64,000 bases of DNA from Georgenia sp. EYE_87 (GTDB taxonomy: Bacteria; Actinomycetota; Actinomycetes; Actinomycetales; Actinomycetaceae): assembly GCF_023148685.1 (NCBI RefSeq), contig NZ_JAHXNL010000017.1, positions 1 through 64,000 of the forward strand, in the 5' to 3' direction. The first letter of the stretch is position 1. Each line of letters starts with the position of its first letter. The notes beneath the pieces were generated by a model. That model did no database searches. It was not told the DNA's origin and worked only from the letters and a program-made list of their open reading frames with translations. The position numbers and the translations under genes were made by a program. Of this stretch, positions 32,183 through 44,886 are shown in pieces.

Positions 32183-32928
32183 CGGGCCACCGCCACGGCG
32201 GGGCGCAGGGCGTCGAGACCGGTGAGCACGGACTCCGGCGTCGGGTCGGTGATCTCCCCGGCCAGCCGGCCGTCGGCGATCAGGACCACCCGCTCGGCGT
32301 AGGAGGCTGCCGTCGGGTCGTGCGTGACCATGACGACGGTCTGGTCGAGCTCGCGCACGCAGGTCCGCAGGAAGGACAGCACCTCTGCGCCGGCGGCGGA
32401 GTCGAGGTTCCCGGTGGGCTCGTCGGCGAAGACGACGTCCGGCCGGGTCACGAGGGCGCGAGCGATGGCGACCCGCTGCTGCTGGCCGCCGGAGAGCTCG
32501 GCGGGACGGTGCGTCAGCCGCTCCCGCAGCCCGAGGATGCCGACCAGCGTGTCGAACCACGTCCGGTCCACCGGCCGCCCGGCCAGCTCGCACGGCAGCG
32601 TGATGTTCTGCTCGGCGGTGTACATCGGCAGCAGGTTGAAGGACTGGAAGACGAAGCCGACCCGTTCGCGGCGCAGCAGCGTCAGCCGGCGGTCGTCCAG
32701 ACCGCCCAGGTCGGTCTCGCCCAGGAGGACCCTGCCTCCGCTGGGCTCGTCCAGCCCCGCGAGCAGGTGCATGAGTGTGGACTTCCCCGAGCCGGACGGC
32801 CCCATGATGGCGGTGAAGGCGCCGGCGTCGAACGAGACGTCGACGCCGCGCAGCGCGTGGACGGCGACGTCGCCACGTCCGTAGACCTTCGTCAGGCCGG
32901 TGGCGCGGACGGCGGGATGGGGGCTCAT
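32179..32928 (-). CDS. ABC transporter ATP-binding protein (MacB/LolD type)
   Basis: This 249-aa ATPase powers the FtsX-type permease encoded next. Walker A is GPSGSGKST (~43-51), the Q-loop is VGFVFQSFNLLP, the signature is LSGGQQQR, Walker B is VVFADEPTGNLD and the H-loop is VMVTHDP. The combination FNLLP plus DEPTGNLD marks the MacB/LolD/YknY subfamily that works mechanically on extracytoplasmic substrates rather than by import. The ATG at 32928 has CAGGAG seven bases upstream. It is coupled to the permease by an ATGA overlap and lies 177 bases after a response regulator gene on the same strand. Confidence 0.93.
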   Translation of the reverse strand: MSPHPAVRATGLTKVYGRGDVAVHALRGVDVSFDAGAFTAIMGPSGSGKSTLMHLLAGLDEPSGGRVLLGETDLGGLDDRRLTLLRRERVGFVFQSFNLLPMYTAEQNITLPCELAGRPVDRTWFDTLVGILGLRERLTHRPAELSGGQQQRVAIARALVTRPDVVFADEPTGNLDSAAGAEVLSFLRTCVRELDQTVVMVTHDPTAASYAERVVLIADGRLAGEITDPTPESVLTGLDALRPAVAVAR

Positions 32929-33105
32929 GTGCGGCTCCTGGCAGCGGGCGGTGCACGCGCCCGGACGCAGCGGTCCGGGCCCGTGGCCGGGAGCTCCCCG
33001 GCACCGACGACGCTACGGACGGCCCACGTCGGCGTCGTCGGGCGGCGGGCTCATCCGCTCGTCATGCCGTGGTCTGACATGTAGCGCCCTGCTCCACCCG
33101 TGGCG

Positions 33106-33798
33106 TCAGGAGCCGGGGGTGACGAGTCCCGTCTCGTAGGCGACGACGACGGCCTGGACCCGGTCCCGCGCGCCGAGCTTGGCCAGCACCCGGCCGACGT
33201 GGGTCTTGACGGTCGCCTCGGCGACGTACAGCTCGGCCGCGATCTCGGTGTTCGATCGACCGCGGGCCATGAGCACGAGCACCTCGCGCTCGCGGTCGGT
33301 CAGCGCGTCCAGGATCGCGGGCGAGGTCTTCTGCTCGTCCGGCAGGACGTCGGCCAGGTGCTCGATGAGGCGCCGGGTCGAGGACGGCGCGATGACGGCG
33401 TCGCCCCGGTGGACGGTACGGATGGCGGCGAGCATCTCTTCCGGCGGCGCGTCCTTGAGCAGGAACCCGCTGGCGCCGGCCTTGATCGCCTGGAGGACGT
33501 ACTCGTCCAGGTCGAAGGTCGTCAGGATGATGACGCGCGGCGCGAGCGCGCCCGGCCCGGGGCCGCCGGTGAGCTCCGCCGTGGCGGCGAGGCCGTCCAT
33601 CGTGGGCATGCGCACGTCCATGAGTACGACGTCCACGGGGTGGGAGCCGAGCAGCCGCAGCGCCTGGGCGCCGTCGCCCGCCTCGACCACCACGTCCATG
33701 TCCGGCTGCGAGCCGATGACCATGGCGAACCCCGCGCGGACCAGCTGCTGGTCGTCGACCAGGGCGACGCGGATCGTGGCGGTGTCGGTGGTGGTCAT
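33106..33798 (-). CDS. NarL/LuxR-family response regulator
   Basis: This 230-aa regulator has a receiver domain with the acidic pocket VALVDDQ (D15, D16), phosphorylation site D61 in VVLMDVRMP and conserved K115 in FLLKDA. A LuxR-type helix-turn-helix follows (~164-228; LTDREREVLVLMARGRSNTEIAAEL). The ATG overlaps the stop of the kinase gene (ATGA), so kinase and regulator are made together. It is the partner of the DesK-type kinase upstream and probably acts on the ABC pair downstream, a common arrangement for envelope-stress or antimicrobial-peptide modules. Confidence 0.93.
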   Translation of the reverse strand: MTTTDTATIRVALVDDQQLVRAGFAMVIGSQPDMDVVVEAGDGAQALRLLGSHPVDVVLMDVRMPTMDGLAATAELTGGPGPGALAPRVIILTTFDLDEYVLQAIKAGASGFLLKDAPPEEMLAAIRTVHRGDAVIAPSSTRRLIEHLADVLPDEQKTSPAILDALTDREREVLVLMARGRSNTEIAAELYVAEATVKTHVGRVLAKLGARDRVQAVVVAYETGLVTPGS

Positions 33799-35051
33799 GA
33801 AGGAGCTCCGGGGACGGTGGGGCGGGGGGCGAGGGGCGGCCGGGTGCCGGGCACGGGCAGGGGGATCTCGGCACGGACACGGTAGCCGCCGCCGGGTCGC
33901 GGCCCCGCCTCCACGGTGCCGCCGAACAGGGCGGCGCGCTCGCGCATGCCCACCAGGCCCTGCCCGCGGCCGTCGGAGGTGGCGGCGGCACCACGGCCGT
34001 CGTCGTCGACCTGGACGGCCATCACCTGCGGTCCCCGGTGCAGCGCGACGGTCACCCGGACGTCGGGCCCGGCGTGCTTGAGGACGTTCGTCAGGGCCTC
34101 CTGGACGATCCGGTAGACGCTCAGCCCCACGCCCGGCGGGAGGGAGCCGCCGGTGCCGGTGCGGACCACGGAGACCCCGAGCCCGGTGGCGCGGACCTGC
34201 TCGACGAGGCGGTCGAGATCGGCGTCGTCGGGCTGGGGGAGGCGCTCGGTGGCGTCCTCGGTGCGCAGCACGCCGAGGATGCGGCGCATGTCCGCGAGGG
34301 CGTCCCGCCCCATGGCGGAGATCGTGCTGAGTGCCCGTTCCGCCGCCTCGGGGTCGGTGCGGGCCGCGTACCGGCCGCCGTCGGCCTGGGCGACGACGAC
34401 GGAGAGGGAGTGCGCGACGACGTCGTGCATCTCGCGCGCGATACGGGTGCGCTCGGCCGCGGTGGCGAGGCGGATCTCCTGGTCGCGCTCGACCTCGAGG
34501 CGGCGGGCCCGCTCCATCAGCGCCTCGAGCCGCTCGATCCTGCTGCGGCGGCTGAGGGCGACGGCCCAGGTGGCGAAGACGGTGCCGGCGACGCCGAGGA
34601 ACATCAGGACGAACGTGGACCACAGCAGCTGCCCGGGGACCACGACGCCCACCGTCACGGCGATCGCCAGCGCGCCGACGAGCGCCCCGCCGAGCCCGGC
34701 CCGGCGGGCCCACAGCGGTCCGTAGACCGTCACCGAGTACAGCGCCACCAGGACGAGGAGGTCCGTGGGCAGGAAGTAGGCACCGGCGAGCAGGTGCCCG
34801 AGAGCGGCGGCGTAGACCGCCGCCGCCGACGCCGCTGGGCGGGACCGACGCCACGCGAGCATGGCGCACATGACGAGCGAGGCCGCCGCCCCGACGGCCT
34901 GCGCGGCGGGGAGGGACGTGAAGGAGGTGACGGCCGCGACGGAGGGAAGGCCGAGGAGGAGCACCGCGAGGAGCGCGACGAGGGAGTCCACGGTCCTGCG
35001 CCGGGTCGCGGGGTCACGCAGGCGCTCGCGCACGCCCCCGATCGTCTCCAT
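33795..35051 (-). CDS. DesK-type (HisKA_3) sensor histidine kinase
   Basis: This 418-aa membrane kinase has an N-terminal sensor of about six hydrophobic segments between 24 and 165 with very short loops, a coiled linker (~168-200) and the HisKA_3 dimer/phosphorylation helix with H209 in IAREMHDVVAHSLS. The ATPase domain shows the N-box QEALTNVLKHAG, DDDGRG and GLVGMRERAALFGG. The short loops suggest it senses something within the membrane. The ATG at 35051 follows TACTCT by eight bases, so a very short leader is possible. It is divergent from the ehu operon over 440 bases. Confidence 0.92.
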   Translation of the reverse strand: METIGGVRERLRDPATRRRTVDSLVALLAVLLLGLPSVAAVTSFTSLPAAQAVGAAASLVMCAMLAWRRSRPAASAAAVYAAALGHLLAGAYFLPTDLLVLVALYSVTVYGPLWARRAGLGGALVGALAIAVTVGVVVPGQLLWSTFVLMFLGVAGTVFATWAVALSRRSRIERLEALMERARRLEVERDQEIRLATAAERTRIAREMHDVVAHSLSVVVAQADGGRYAARTDPEAAERALSTISAMGRDALADMRRILGVLRTEDATERLPQPDDADLDRLVEQVRATGLGVSVVRTGTGGSLPPGVGLSVYRIVQEALTNVLKHAGPDVRVTVALHRGPQVMAVQVDDDGRGAAATSDGRGQGLVGMRERAALFGGTVEAGPRPGGGYRVRAEIPLPVPGTRPPLAPRPTVPGAPS

Positions 35052-35491
35052 GACTTCCGAGAGTAGGAGGTCCGATGACGACGGCGGATCAGTCGCTGGA
35101 CGGACCCCGGCCGTCGCGGCGTCATCCCGCGGTCGCTCCGGCGCCGGACGGCGCGGTCAGCGGTCCCGTTGGGCAAAGTCCGTCTCGCAACCAGTTAACA
35201 AGAGCGTCAAAGAGGTCACAGAGCTGTAACGATATTCCTGTCAAATCCGTCGGAAACCCGACTCTGTCGCCAGGCCGGTCGAGGGTGACGAAACCGCGCC
35301 ACCTTGCGGCTGTCCGGCGGTCGCCGGGGAGTCGAGAAGTCAGCGAGCCAGACCACGACGGCCTGTTTGTCACCCTCCGAGGGCCTCCCTAGCGTGGCCG
35401 GGCACCATGACCACTCGGGGTGACCCGTCCGGTGCCGTGCGCCCCGGGCGACGGCGTCGGGAGGCTGTGCCTCGTCCGAACCGAAGGGACC
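35052..35491. other. 440-bp divergent region, kinase/ehuB
   Basis: No gene is supported here. It contains the ehu promoter at its right end and AT-richer text (GTTAACAAGAGCGTCAAAG, and TGTAACGATATTCCTG at ~35225-35240) that may hold other control sites. Confidence 0.5.
35368..35396 (+). promoter_or_regulatory. ehuBCDA promoter
   Basis: -35 TTGTCA (35368-35373), 17-base spacer, -10 TAGCGT (35391-35396). The leader to ehuB would be about 90 bases. Confidence 0.65.
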
Positions 35492-36400
35492 ATGATGACC
35501 ACCACGACCCGCCGCAGAGCTGCGGCCGCCGCCACCGCCGGAGTCCTGGCGGCCGGGCTCGGCGCCTGCAGCGCAGGGGACGGAGCCTCCGCCGGCGGTA
35601 CCGCGTCCGGAGAGGCGCTCACGCTCGAGCAGCTCACCGAGGACGGCACGATCACCGTCGGCTTCGCCGGCGAGGCGCCCTACAGCTACCAGGAGGACGG
35701 GGAGCTCACCGGCGCGACCGTCGCGCTGCACGAGAAGATCTGGGGCGAGCTCGGCGTCGAGAATGTCGAGGGCGTGCAGGCCGAGTTCGGCCAGCTGATC
35801 CAGGGGCTGAACGCCGGGCGCTTCGACGTCATCGCCGCCGGCATGTCGATCCTGCCCGAGCGCTGCGAGCAGGCATCGTTCTCCGAGCCGGAGTTCATGT
35901 ACACCACCGCCCTCATGGTCGAGGAGGGCAACCCCCACGGCCTGACCGACATGCAGTCGATCGCCGAGGCGGAGGGCGTCCAGATGGCCGCCATGACCGG
36001 GGCGATCGAGGCCTCCTACGCCGACTCGCTCGGTCTCGAGACCCTCCAGGTCGGCAACCCGCAGGACGGGATGGACGCCGTCACCGGCGGCCGCGCCGAC
36101 GTCTTCGCGCTGACCGGCATCTCGCTGAACTGGATGGCTGACAACAACCCCGACGCCCCCGTCGAGGTCACGGAGTCCTTCGAGGCCGTCATCGACGGCG
36201 TCGAGCAGGTCGGTGCCGGCGGCACCGTCTTCCGCGACGCCGACACCGAGCTGCGGGACGCCTACAACGAGGAGCTGGCGAAGATCGTCGAGGACGAGAC
36301 CGCCTACCTCGACGTCGTGGGCGACTTCGGTTTCACCGCCCAGGAGCGGCCCACCGGGGACCTGACGACCGAGCAGCTCTGCGCCGGCGACCTGGGCTGA
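35492..36400 (+). CDS. ehuB: ectoine/hydroxyectoine ABC transporter substrate-binding lipoprotein
   Basis: EhuB captures the compatible solutes ectoine and hydroxyectoine outside the membrane. The ~302-aa protein has a lipoprotein signal (TTTTRRRAAAAATAGVLAAG, lipobox L-G-A-C), then a family 3 solute-binding fold with GFAGEAPYSYQEDGELTGATVAL and the EhuB-like LIQGLNAGRFDVIAAGMSILPERCEQ. The paired ATGs at 35492 and 35495 are both possible; AGGGA spacing slightly favours the second. It opens an operon ehuB-C-D-A, the standard order. The call rests on the LI-GL-AGRFDVIAAGM block and operon order; a general polar amino acid transporter is the alternative. Uptake may serve osmoprotection or use as carbon and nitrogen. 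Confidence 0.8.
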   Translation: MMTTTTRRRAAAAATAGVLAAGLGACSAGDGASAGGTASGEALTLEQLTEDGTITVGFAGEAPYSYQEDGELTGATVALHEKIWGELGVENVEGVQAEFGQLIQGLNAGRFDVIAAGMSILPERCEQASFSEPEFMYTTALMVEEGNPHGLTDMQSIAEAEGVQMAAMTGAIEASYADSLGLETLQVGNPQDGMDAVTGGRADVFALTGISLNWMADNNPDAPVEVTESFEAVIDGVEQVGAGGTVFRDADTELRDAYNEELAKIVEDETAYLDVVGDFGFTAQERPTGDLTTEQLCAGDLG

Positions 36401-36410
36401 CGCCCCGCTG

Positions 36411-37130
36411 ATGACCGACAACGTCGAGGTACTGGCGGCGCGGCTGCCGAGCCTGGCTGACGGGGTGCTCGTCACCCTGCAGCTGACGCTCGGCGGCGGC
36501 GCGCTCGCCTTCGTGATCGCGGTGCTGCTGGGCCTCTCGGCCCGCAGCGGCCCGACCCTCCTGCGCGGCGCCGCACGCGTCTTCATCGAGTTCTTCCGCG
36601 GCACCTCGCTGCTCGTCCAGCTCTTCTGGTTCTTCTACGTCCTGCCGCTGTTAGGCGTGCAGCTGAGCTCGCTGCTCTGCGGGATCCTCGCGCTGGGCCT
36701 CAACTACGGCGCGTACGGGGCCGAGGTGGTCCGCGGGGCCATCAACTCGGTGCCCAGGGGACAGTGGGAGGCGACGACCGCGCTGAGCATGAGCCCGGCC
36801 CGCACCATGGTCAAGATCGTCTGGCCGCAGGCCTGGGCGATCATGATCCCGTCCCTGAGCAACCTCCTCGTCATGCTGCTCAAGGGCACCGCCGTCGCGT
36901 ACGTGATCCTCATGCACGACATCACGTTCGTCACGGGCCAGCTGCGCCAGGCCACCGGGGACACCTTCTTCTCCTACGGCGTGGGCATGGTGCTCTACTT
37001 CCTCATCGCCCTGGCGATCGTCATGGTGGCCAACGCGCTCGAACGGCGGGCGAAGCGTCGTCTCGGTCGGGGGGAGGCCACGCGTCGTCGCCCCACGGCC
37101 GCGGCCGCACCGGTGGGGGTGGTGGGCTGA
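36411..37130 (+). CDS. ehuC: ectoine ABC transporter permease EhuC
   Basis: This 239-aa HisM/GlnP-type permease has about five membrane segments. The first runs through LADGVLVTLQLTLGGGALAFVIAVLLGL. IEFFRGTSLLVQLFWFFYVLP and the EAA loop (YGAEVVRGAINSVPRGQWEATTALSMS) contact the ATPase. It lies 10 bases after ehuB. Paired with EhuD it forms the membrane channel, as expected when the two permeases of the operon are similar but not identical. The C-terminus is a short basic tail rich in Arg and Ala. Confidence 0.85.
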   Translation: MTDNVEVLAARLPSLADGVLVTLQLTLGGGALAFVIAVLLGLSARSGPTLLRGAARVFIEFFRGTSLLVQLFWFFYVLPLLGVQLSSLLCGILALGLNYGAYGAEVVRGAINSVPRGQWEATTALSMSPARTMVKIVWPQAWAIMIPSLSNLLVMLLKGTAVAYVILMHDITFVTGQLRQATGDTFFSYGVGMVLYFLIALAIVMVANALERRAKRRLGRGEATRRRPTAAAAPVGVVG

Positions 37131-37131
37131 C

Positions 37132-37771
37132 ATGGACAACGACATCTGGAGCTGGGACCGTGCCGCGGCCGTCCTTCCTCAGCTCGTCGAGACCTTCCTC
37201 CAGGTCACCCTGGTCGCCACCGTGGTGGGCTCGGTCATCGCGGCCGTGCTCGGACTCGCCGTCGCGATGGTCCGCCGGCTTGCGCCCGTCTGGATCGCCC
37301 GGCCGGTCCACTGGGTCATGGAGTTCGTCCGCATGACACCGCTGGTGATCCAGCTGCTGTTCGCCTACTACACCTTCGGGAGCTTCTCGAACCTGACCAT
37401 CGGCATCACCGTCCTCGGCATCCACTACGCCGCCTACATGGCCGAGGTGTACCGCTCCGGGATCGACGCGGTGCCGAAGGGCCAGTGGGAGGCAGCCACC
37501 GCGCTGTCGATGTCCAGGACCCGTACCTGGCGGAAGATCGTCATCCCGCAGGCGCTGCGCACGACGGTGCCCGCGTTGGGCACCTGGGTGATCTCGATGT
37601 TCAAGGACACCCCGTTCCTCACCGTCATCTTCGTCGTGGAGATGGTGACCCGGGCGGAGGAGTACGGCGCCCAGACCTTCACCTACACCGAGGCACTGAC
37701 GCTCGCCGGCCTGATCTTCCTCGCCGCGAGCTACCCCACCTCGGTCCTGCTGCGCAGATTGGAGACCCGCC

Positions 37772-37785
<14 letters not shown>
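37132..37785 (+). CDS. ehuD: ectoine ABC transporter permease EhuD
   Basis: This 217-aa permease is the partner of EhuC. It keeps the amino-acid-type permease layout: LVETFLQVTLVATVVGSVIAAVLGLAVAM as first membrane helix, VMEFVRMTPLVIQLLFAYYTF, and the EAA loop YMAEVYRSGIDAVPKGQWEAATALSMS. The EAA loop is nearly the same as in EhuC, supporting a heterodimer contacting one ATPase dimer. It starts one base after the EhuC stop codon and its end overlaps the ehuA start by 14 bases, so translation is coupled. Confidence 0.85.
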
Positions 37786-38647
<862 letters not shown>

Positions 38648-38693
38648 TTTCTGTGGGCGTCCGGAGCCGCCGGGGGCGCGACCGGAGCCGCGG

Positions 38694-38723
38694 GGCGCCG
38701 GGAGTCGCGGGACACCCGGCGCC
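38694..38723 (+). terminator. hairpin after ehuA
   Basis: GGCGCCGGG (38694-38702) pairs with CCCGGCGCC (38715-38723) around a 12-base loop, 46 bases after the ehuA stop and before the convergent exporter gene. Confidence 0.5.
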
Positions 38724-38785
38724 ATGGGGTCGCGGGGCCGCACCCGTGCCCCGCGCGGCCACGGCCCGCGGGACCACAGGGCCCA

Positions 38786-40636
38786 TCAGCCCGCGAGCGC
38801 GGGCTCCCGGCGCTCCTCCGACGCCGCGAGCAGGGCGGCGTAACGCCCGCCGGCCGCGGCGAGGGTGGCGTGGTCGCCGACCTCGATCACGCGTCCGCCG
38901 TCCAGCACCGCGATGAGGTCCGCGTCGCGCACGGTGGAGAGACGGTGGGCGATCGTGATGGTCGTGCGGCCGTGGCTGACGGCGTCGAGCGCGGCCTGCA
39001 CGCTCCGCTCGGTCCGGGTGTCCAGGGCGCTGGTCGCCTCGTCCAGGACGAGGACCCGCGGGTCGCGCAGGAGCGTCCGGGCGATCGCGAGCCGTTGTTT
39101 CTCCCCACCCGAGAAGCGGTGCCCGCGCGCCCCGACGACCGTGTCGTAGCCGTCCGGCAGCGAGACGATGAGGTCGTGCACCTGGGCGGCGCGGGCGGCC
39201 TGCTCGATCTCGACGTCCGTGGCGTCCGGGCGGGCGTAGCGCAGGTTCTCCCGCACGGTGGCGTGGAGCAGGTAGGTCTCCTGGGAGACCATGCCCACGA
39301 TCTGCGCGAGGGTGCCCAGCCGCAGGTCCCGCAGGTCCACGCCGTCGATGCTCACCCGCCCGGTGGACGGGTCGTGCAGGCGGGCGACGAGCGAGGCGAG
39401 CGTCGTCTTGCCGGCGCCCGTCGAGCCCACCAGCGCCAGCCGGGCGCCCGCGGGGACCACGAGGTCGACGGCGGCGAGGGCGGGCCGGTCGCCGCCGGGA
39501 TAGGTCAGGCCCACGCCCTCGAACCGCACCGTGCCGCGCACGAGGCCGGGGTCCAGGTCCACGGGGTCCGCGGGGTCGGCGATGTCGACGGGCAGGTCGA
39601 GGTACTCGAAGATCCGGCTGAAGAGCGCCAGGGAGCTGGTGATCTGCACGCCGACGTTCAGCACGCCCATCAGCGGGCGGAACAGTCCGGCCTGGAGGGC
39701 GGTGAACGCGACGAGCGTGCCGATGGTCATCCCGCCCGAGGTGGCCGGGAGGCCGGCGGCGAGGTAGATCAGGGCCGGGATGGCCGCGAAGACCACGCTC
39801 ATGGTCGCCATCCGCCAGCGGCCGGCGAGCTCGGCGCGCACCTCGAGGTCCAGCAGGTCCTCCGACGACGCGCGGAAGCGCTCGGAGAGCAGCGGTCCGG
39901 TGCCCATCGTCTTGCCGAGCAGCACCCCGCTGACGGAGAGGGACTCCTCGACCTGCCCGTGCAGGCCGGCCAGCGCGCGCTGGCGCTTCGCCGTCACGGC
40001 ACGGCGCAGCTGCGCGACCCGGCGAGTGAGCCAGATCGCGGGCGGCAGGACCACGAGGGAGAGGAGAGACAGGCGCCAGCTGAGTGCGGCCATGGCGACG
40101 GCGGTGCCGACGGCAGTGGTGACGTTGGAGGCGATCGACGTGGCCGCCGTCGTCACCACGGACTGCATCGCGCCGATGTCGTGGGTCAGGCGCGACTGGA
40201 CCTCGCCGCCGCGGGTCCGGGTGAAGAAGTCGAGGGACTGGCGCTGCAGGTGGACGAAGACGTCCGTGCGAAGCCCGTGCATCACGCGCTGGCCCACAGT
40301 CGTGGACAGCCAGGTCTGGACGACGCCCAGCACCGCGGCGACCACGGTGACCGCGAGCATCCCGCCCACCAGGAGCAGCAGGAGCGGGACGTCCTGCTCC
40401 GGGATCGCCTCGTCGATCAGGCGCCGGGTGAGGAAGGGGGTGGCCAGCCCGACGACGGAGGCGGCCACGATGAGTCCGACGACGACGGCCAGGCGACCGC
40501 GGAACGGTCGGAAGAGCGCGCCGATCCGGCGCAGGCTGACCGGGTGAGACTCGAGCTGGGCGAGATCCTTCGGGTCCTTGCGGACGGGGCCGCCGGAGGG
40601 GCCGCCCCGTGGCGGCCCGGTGATGATGTCGCTCAC
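38786..40636 (-). CDS. ABC exporter, fused membrane and ATPase domains (MDR type)
   Basis: This ~616-aa half-transporter has a cytoplasmic N-terminus (~45 residues), six membrane helices (~52-340; VVVGLIVAASVVGLATPFLTRRLIDEAIPEQD opens the set) and an ATPase domain with Walker A VGSTGAGKTT, signature FSGGEKQRLAIARTL, Walker B VLVLDEATSALDT and the H-loop IAHRLSTV. It forms a homodimer and exports lipids, drugs or peptides. GTG 40636 was chosen as start because GAGGTGG lies eight bases before it; GTGs at 40645 and 40642 overlap that site. It is divergent from a MarR regulator with palindromes between, so it is probably that regulator's target. Confidence 0.9.
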   Translation of the reverse strand: MSDIITGPPRGGPSGGPVRKDPKDLAQLESHPVSLRRIGALFRPFRGRLAVVVGLIVAASVVGLATPFLTRRLIDEAIPEQDVPLLLLLVGGMLAVTVVAAVLGVVQTWLSTTVGQRVMHGLRTDVFVHLQRQSLDFFTRTRGGEVQSRLTHDIGAMQSVVTTAATSIASNVTTAVGTAVAMAALSWRLSLLSLVVLPPAIWLTRRVAQLRRAVTAKRQRALAGLHGQVEESLSVSGVLLGKTMGTGPLLSERFRASSEDLLDLEVRAELAGRWRMATMSVVFAAIPALIYLAAGLPATSGGMTIGTLVAFTALQAGLFRPLMGVLNVGVQITSSLALFSRIFEYLDLPVDIADPADPVDLDPGLVRGTVRFEGVGLTYPGGDRPALAAVDLVVPAGARLALVGSTGAGKTTLASLVARLHDPSTGRVSIDGVDLRDLRLGTLAQIVGMVSQETYLLHATVRENLRYARPDATDVEIEQAARAAQVHDLIVSLPDGYDTVVGARGHRFSGGEKQRLAIARTLLRDPRVLVLDEATSALDTRTERSVQAALDAVSHGRTTITIAHRLSTVRDADLIAVLDGGRVIEVGDHATLAAAGGRYAALLAASEERREPALAG

Positions 40637-40672
40637 GGACACCACCTCGATTCAGTCTGGAGGAACTAGATG

Positions 40673-40694
40673 GTGAGGCTACCTCACAATGAGG
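40673..40694. promoter_or_regulatory. double palindrome operator, exporter/MarR
   Basis: GTGAGG-CTA-CCTCAC (40673-40687) and CCTCA-CAA-TGAGG (40682-40694) overlap by one arm in the divergent promoter region. This is a likely MarR binding site controlling both directions. Confidence 0.7.
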
Positions 40695-40709
40695 TGATGA
40701 CGCCACCGA

Positions 40710-40721
40710 TAGGGTGGACGC

Positions 40722-40722
<1 letters not shown>
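40710..40722 (+). promoter_or_regulatory. leaderless -10 box of marR
   Basis: TAGGGT (40710-40715) ends six bases before ATG 40722, just downstream of the palindromes. Confidence 0.5.
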
Positions 40723-43749
<3,027 letters not shown>

Positions 43750-43769
43750 CCGCCACGCCGCCCGTACAA

Positions 43770-44162
43770 CTACGTCGACGGGCGGGCGGCGTCCTGCCAG
43801 AGCCCCACGACGTTGCCCTCCGAGTCCCTGAAGTAGGCCGCGAAGCCCATGTCGCCCACCGGCAGCTTCTCCTGGAGCACCTCGCCACCGTGCGCGGCGA
43901 CGGTCGCCAGGGTGGCGTCCGCGTCGTCGGTGTCGATCGTGATGACGGTGGCGCGGTTGATGTCGTTCCGGGGCGTCATGCCGCCGCCGATGTAGCCGGG
44001 CTCGGTCGCCGTCCCGTCCTCCCGGGTGGGGCCGGAGGAGACGGTGACGTAGTCCCACTCGGGCATGTCCTGAAGCCGCCAGCTGAAGACCTCCCGGTAG
44101 AAGGCCTTGGCGCGCTCGGCGTCGTCGAACGGGATCTCGAAGTGCACCACTCGCCCGGTCAT
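43770..44162 (-). CDS. VOC-family (glyoxalase-like) protein
   Basis: This 130-aa single-copy VOC protein shows VVHFEIPFDDAERAKAFYREVFSWRL at the N-terminus and ends MGFAAYFRDSEGNVVGLWQD, where the Glu of DSEGN is the usual metal ligand. One VOC module folds as a homodimer. It resembles the broad group of hydroxylase/glyoxalase/bleomycin-resistance-like proteins; a substrate cannot be given. The ATG at 44162 has GAGGAGG eight bases upstream, a strong site. It is convergent with ligA, ending 20 bases from the ligA stop. Confidence 0.85.
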   Translation of the reverse strand: MTGRVVHFEIPFDDAERAKAFYREVFSWRLQDMPEWDYVTVSSGPTREDGTATEPGYIGGGMTPRNDINRATVITIDTDDADATLATVAAHGGEVLQEKLPVGDMGFAAYFRDSEGNVVGLWQDAARPST

Positions 44163-44345
44163 GGCGGACACCTCCTCGTGCCGGGGGCGCCGGCCGGCGC
44201 CCGAGGTCCCCAGCATAGGAAGGGACGCTGGGGACGGGAACGGCCGGGAGCACGATCGGGCGACGCGCGATGGCCGACGGAGCGAGGTCGATCAAGCGCG
44301 CACGTCGGTCGGATCCGGTCCGTCGCGGACGCCTGTGTGCGGCTG

Positions 44346-44359
44346 CATAATGTCGCCCG
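44346..44359 (+). promoter_or_regulatory. leaderless -10 box of the GNAT gene
   Basis: CATAAT (44346-44351) lies seven bases before GTG 44359; the ATG at 44350 falls inside the box. Confidence 0.5.
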
Positions 44360-44865
44360 TGCTCCCTACCGCGCGCATCACCGTCGACCTCGCCCGCCCG
44401 GAGGACTTCGAGCGGGCCGGCGAGATCGGCGTCGCCGCCTACGGCGCCGTCCTCGACCTGTCCGAGGAGTACGCCGCCGCGCTGCGTGACGTCGCCGCCC
44501 GGGCGGCGGACGCCGTCGTGCTGGTGGCACGCTCCGGCCGGGAGGTCCTCGGCTCGCTGACGCTGGCCGCGGCGGGCGGCGCCTACGCGGACCTCGCCCG
44601 CGGTGACGAGCTCGAGGTGCGCATGCTCACCGTCGACCCCACGGCGCAGCGCCGCGGGGCGGGCGAGGCGCTGCTGCGCGGTGCGGCGGAGTGGGCGCAG
44701 GAGCAGGGATATCCGGCGCTCGTGCTCTCGGTGGTCAGCAGCGACGGCCCCGGCGCGCCGCACCGTCTCTACGAGAGGCTCGGCTTTCGCCGCGAGCCGT
44801 CCCGTGACTACGTGGGCGGCTGGGAACCGCACCCGCAGATGTGGGTCTACGAGCTCACCGTCTGA
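44359..44865 (+). CDS. GNAT-family N-acetyltransferase
   Basis: This 168-aa acetyltransferase has the GNAT acetyl-CoA signature VRMLTVDPTAQRRGAGEALLRGAAEWAQ (motif A, Q/R-x-x-G-x-G/A) and a motif B region LVLSVVSSDGPGAPHRLYERLGFRRE. The N-terminus opens ITVDLARPEDFERAGEIGVAAYG. The acceptor is unknown; small amines and protein N-termini are typical. The start is GTG 44359, because the alternative ATG at 44350 lies in the -10 box CATAAT. It ends 21 bases before the convergent phospholipase-D type gene. Confidence 0.85.
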   Translation: MLPTARITVDLARPEDFERAGEIGVAAYGAVLDLSEEYAAALRDVAARAADAVVLVARSGREVLGSLTLAAAGGAYADLARGDELEVRMLTVDPTAQRRGAGEALLRGAAEWAQEQGYPALVLSVVSSDGPGAPHRLYERLGFRREPSRDYVGGWEPHPQMWVYELTV

Positions 44866-44886
44866 CCGGGCCGGACGCCGGCCGGC

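Noticed and set aside
28268-32302. 1344-codon plus-strand frame across the FtsK-like and FtsX genes
   Set aside because: Low-complexity His/Arg/Gly-rich translation typical of a high-GC antisense frame; the minus-strand genes carry clear P-loops and permease helices.
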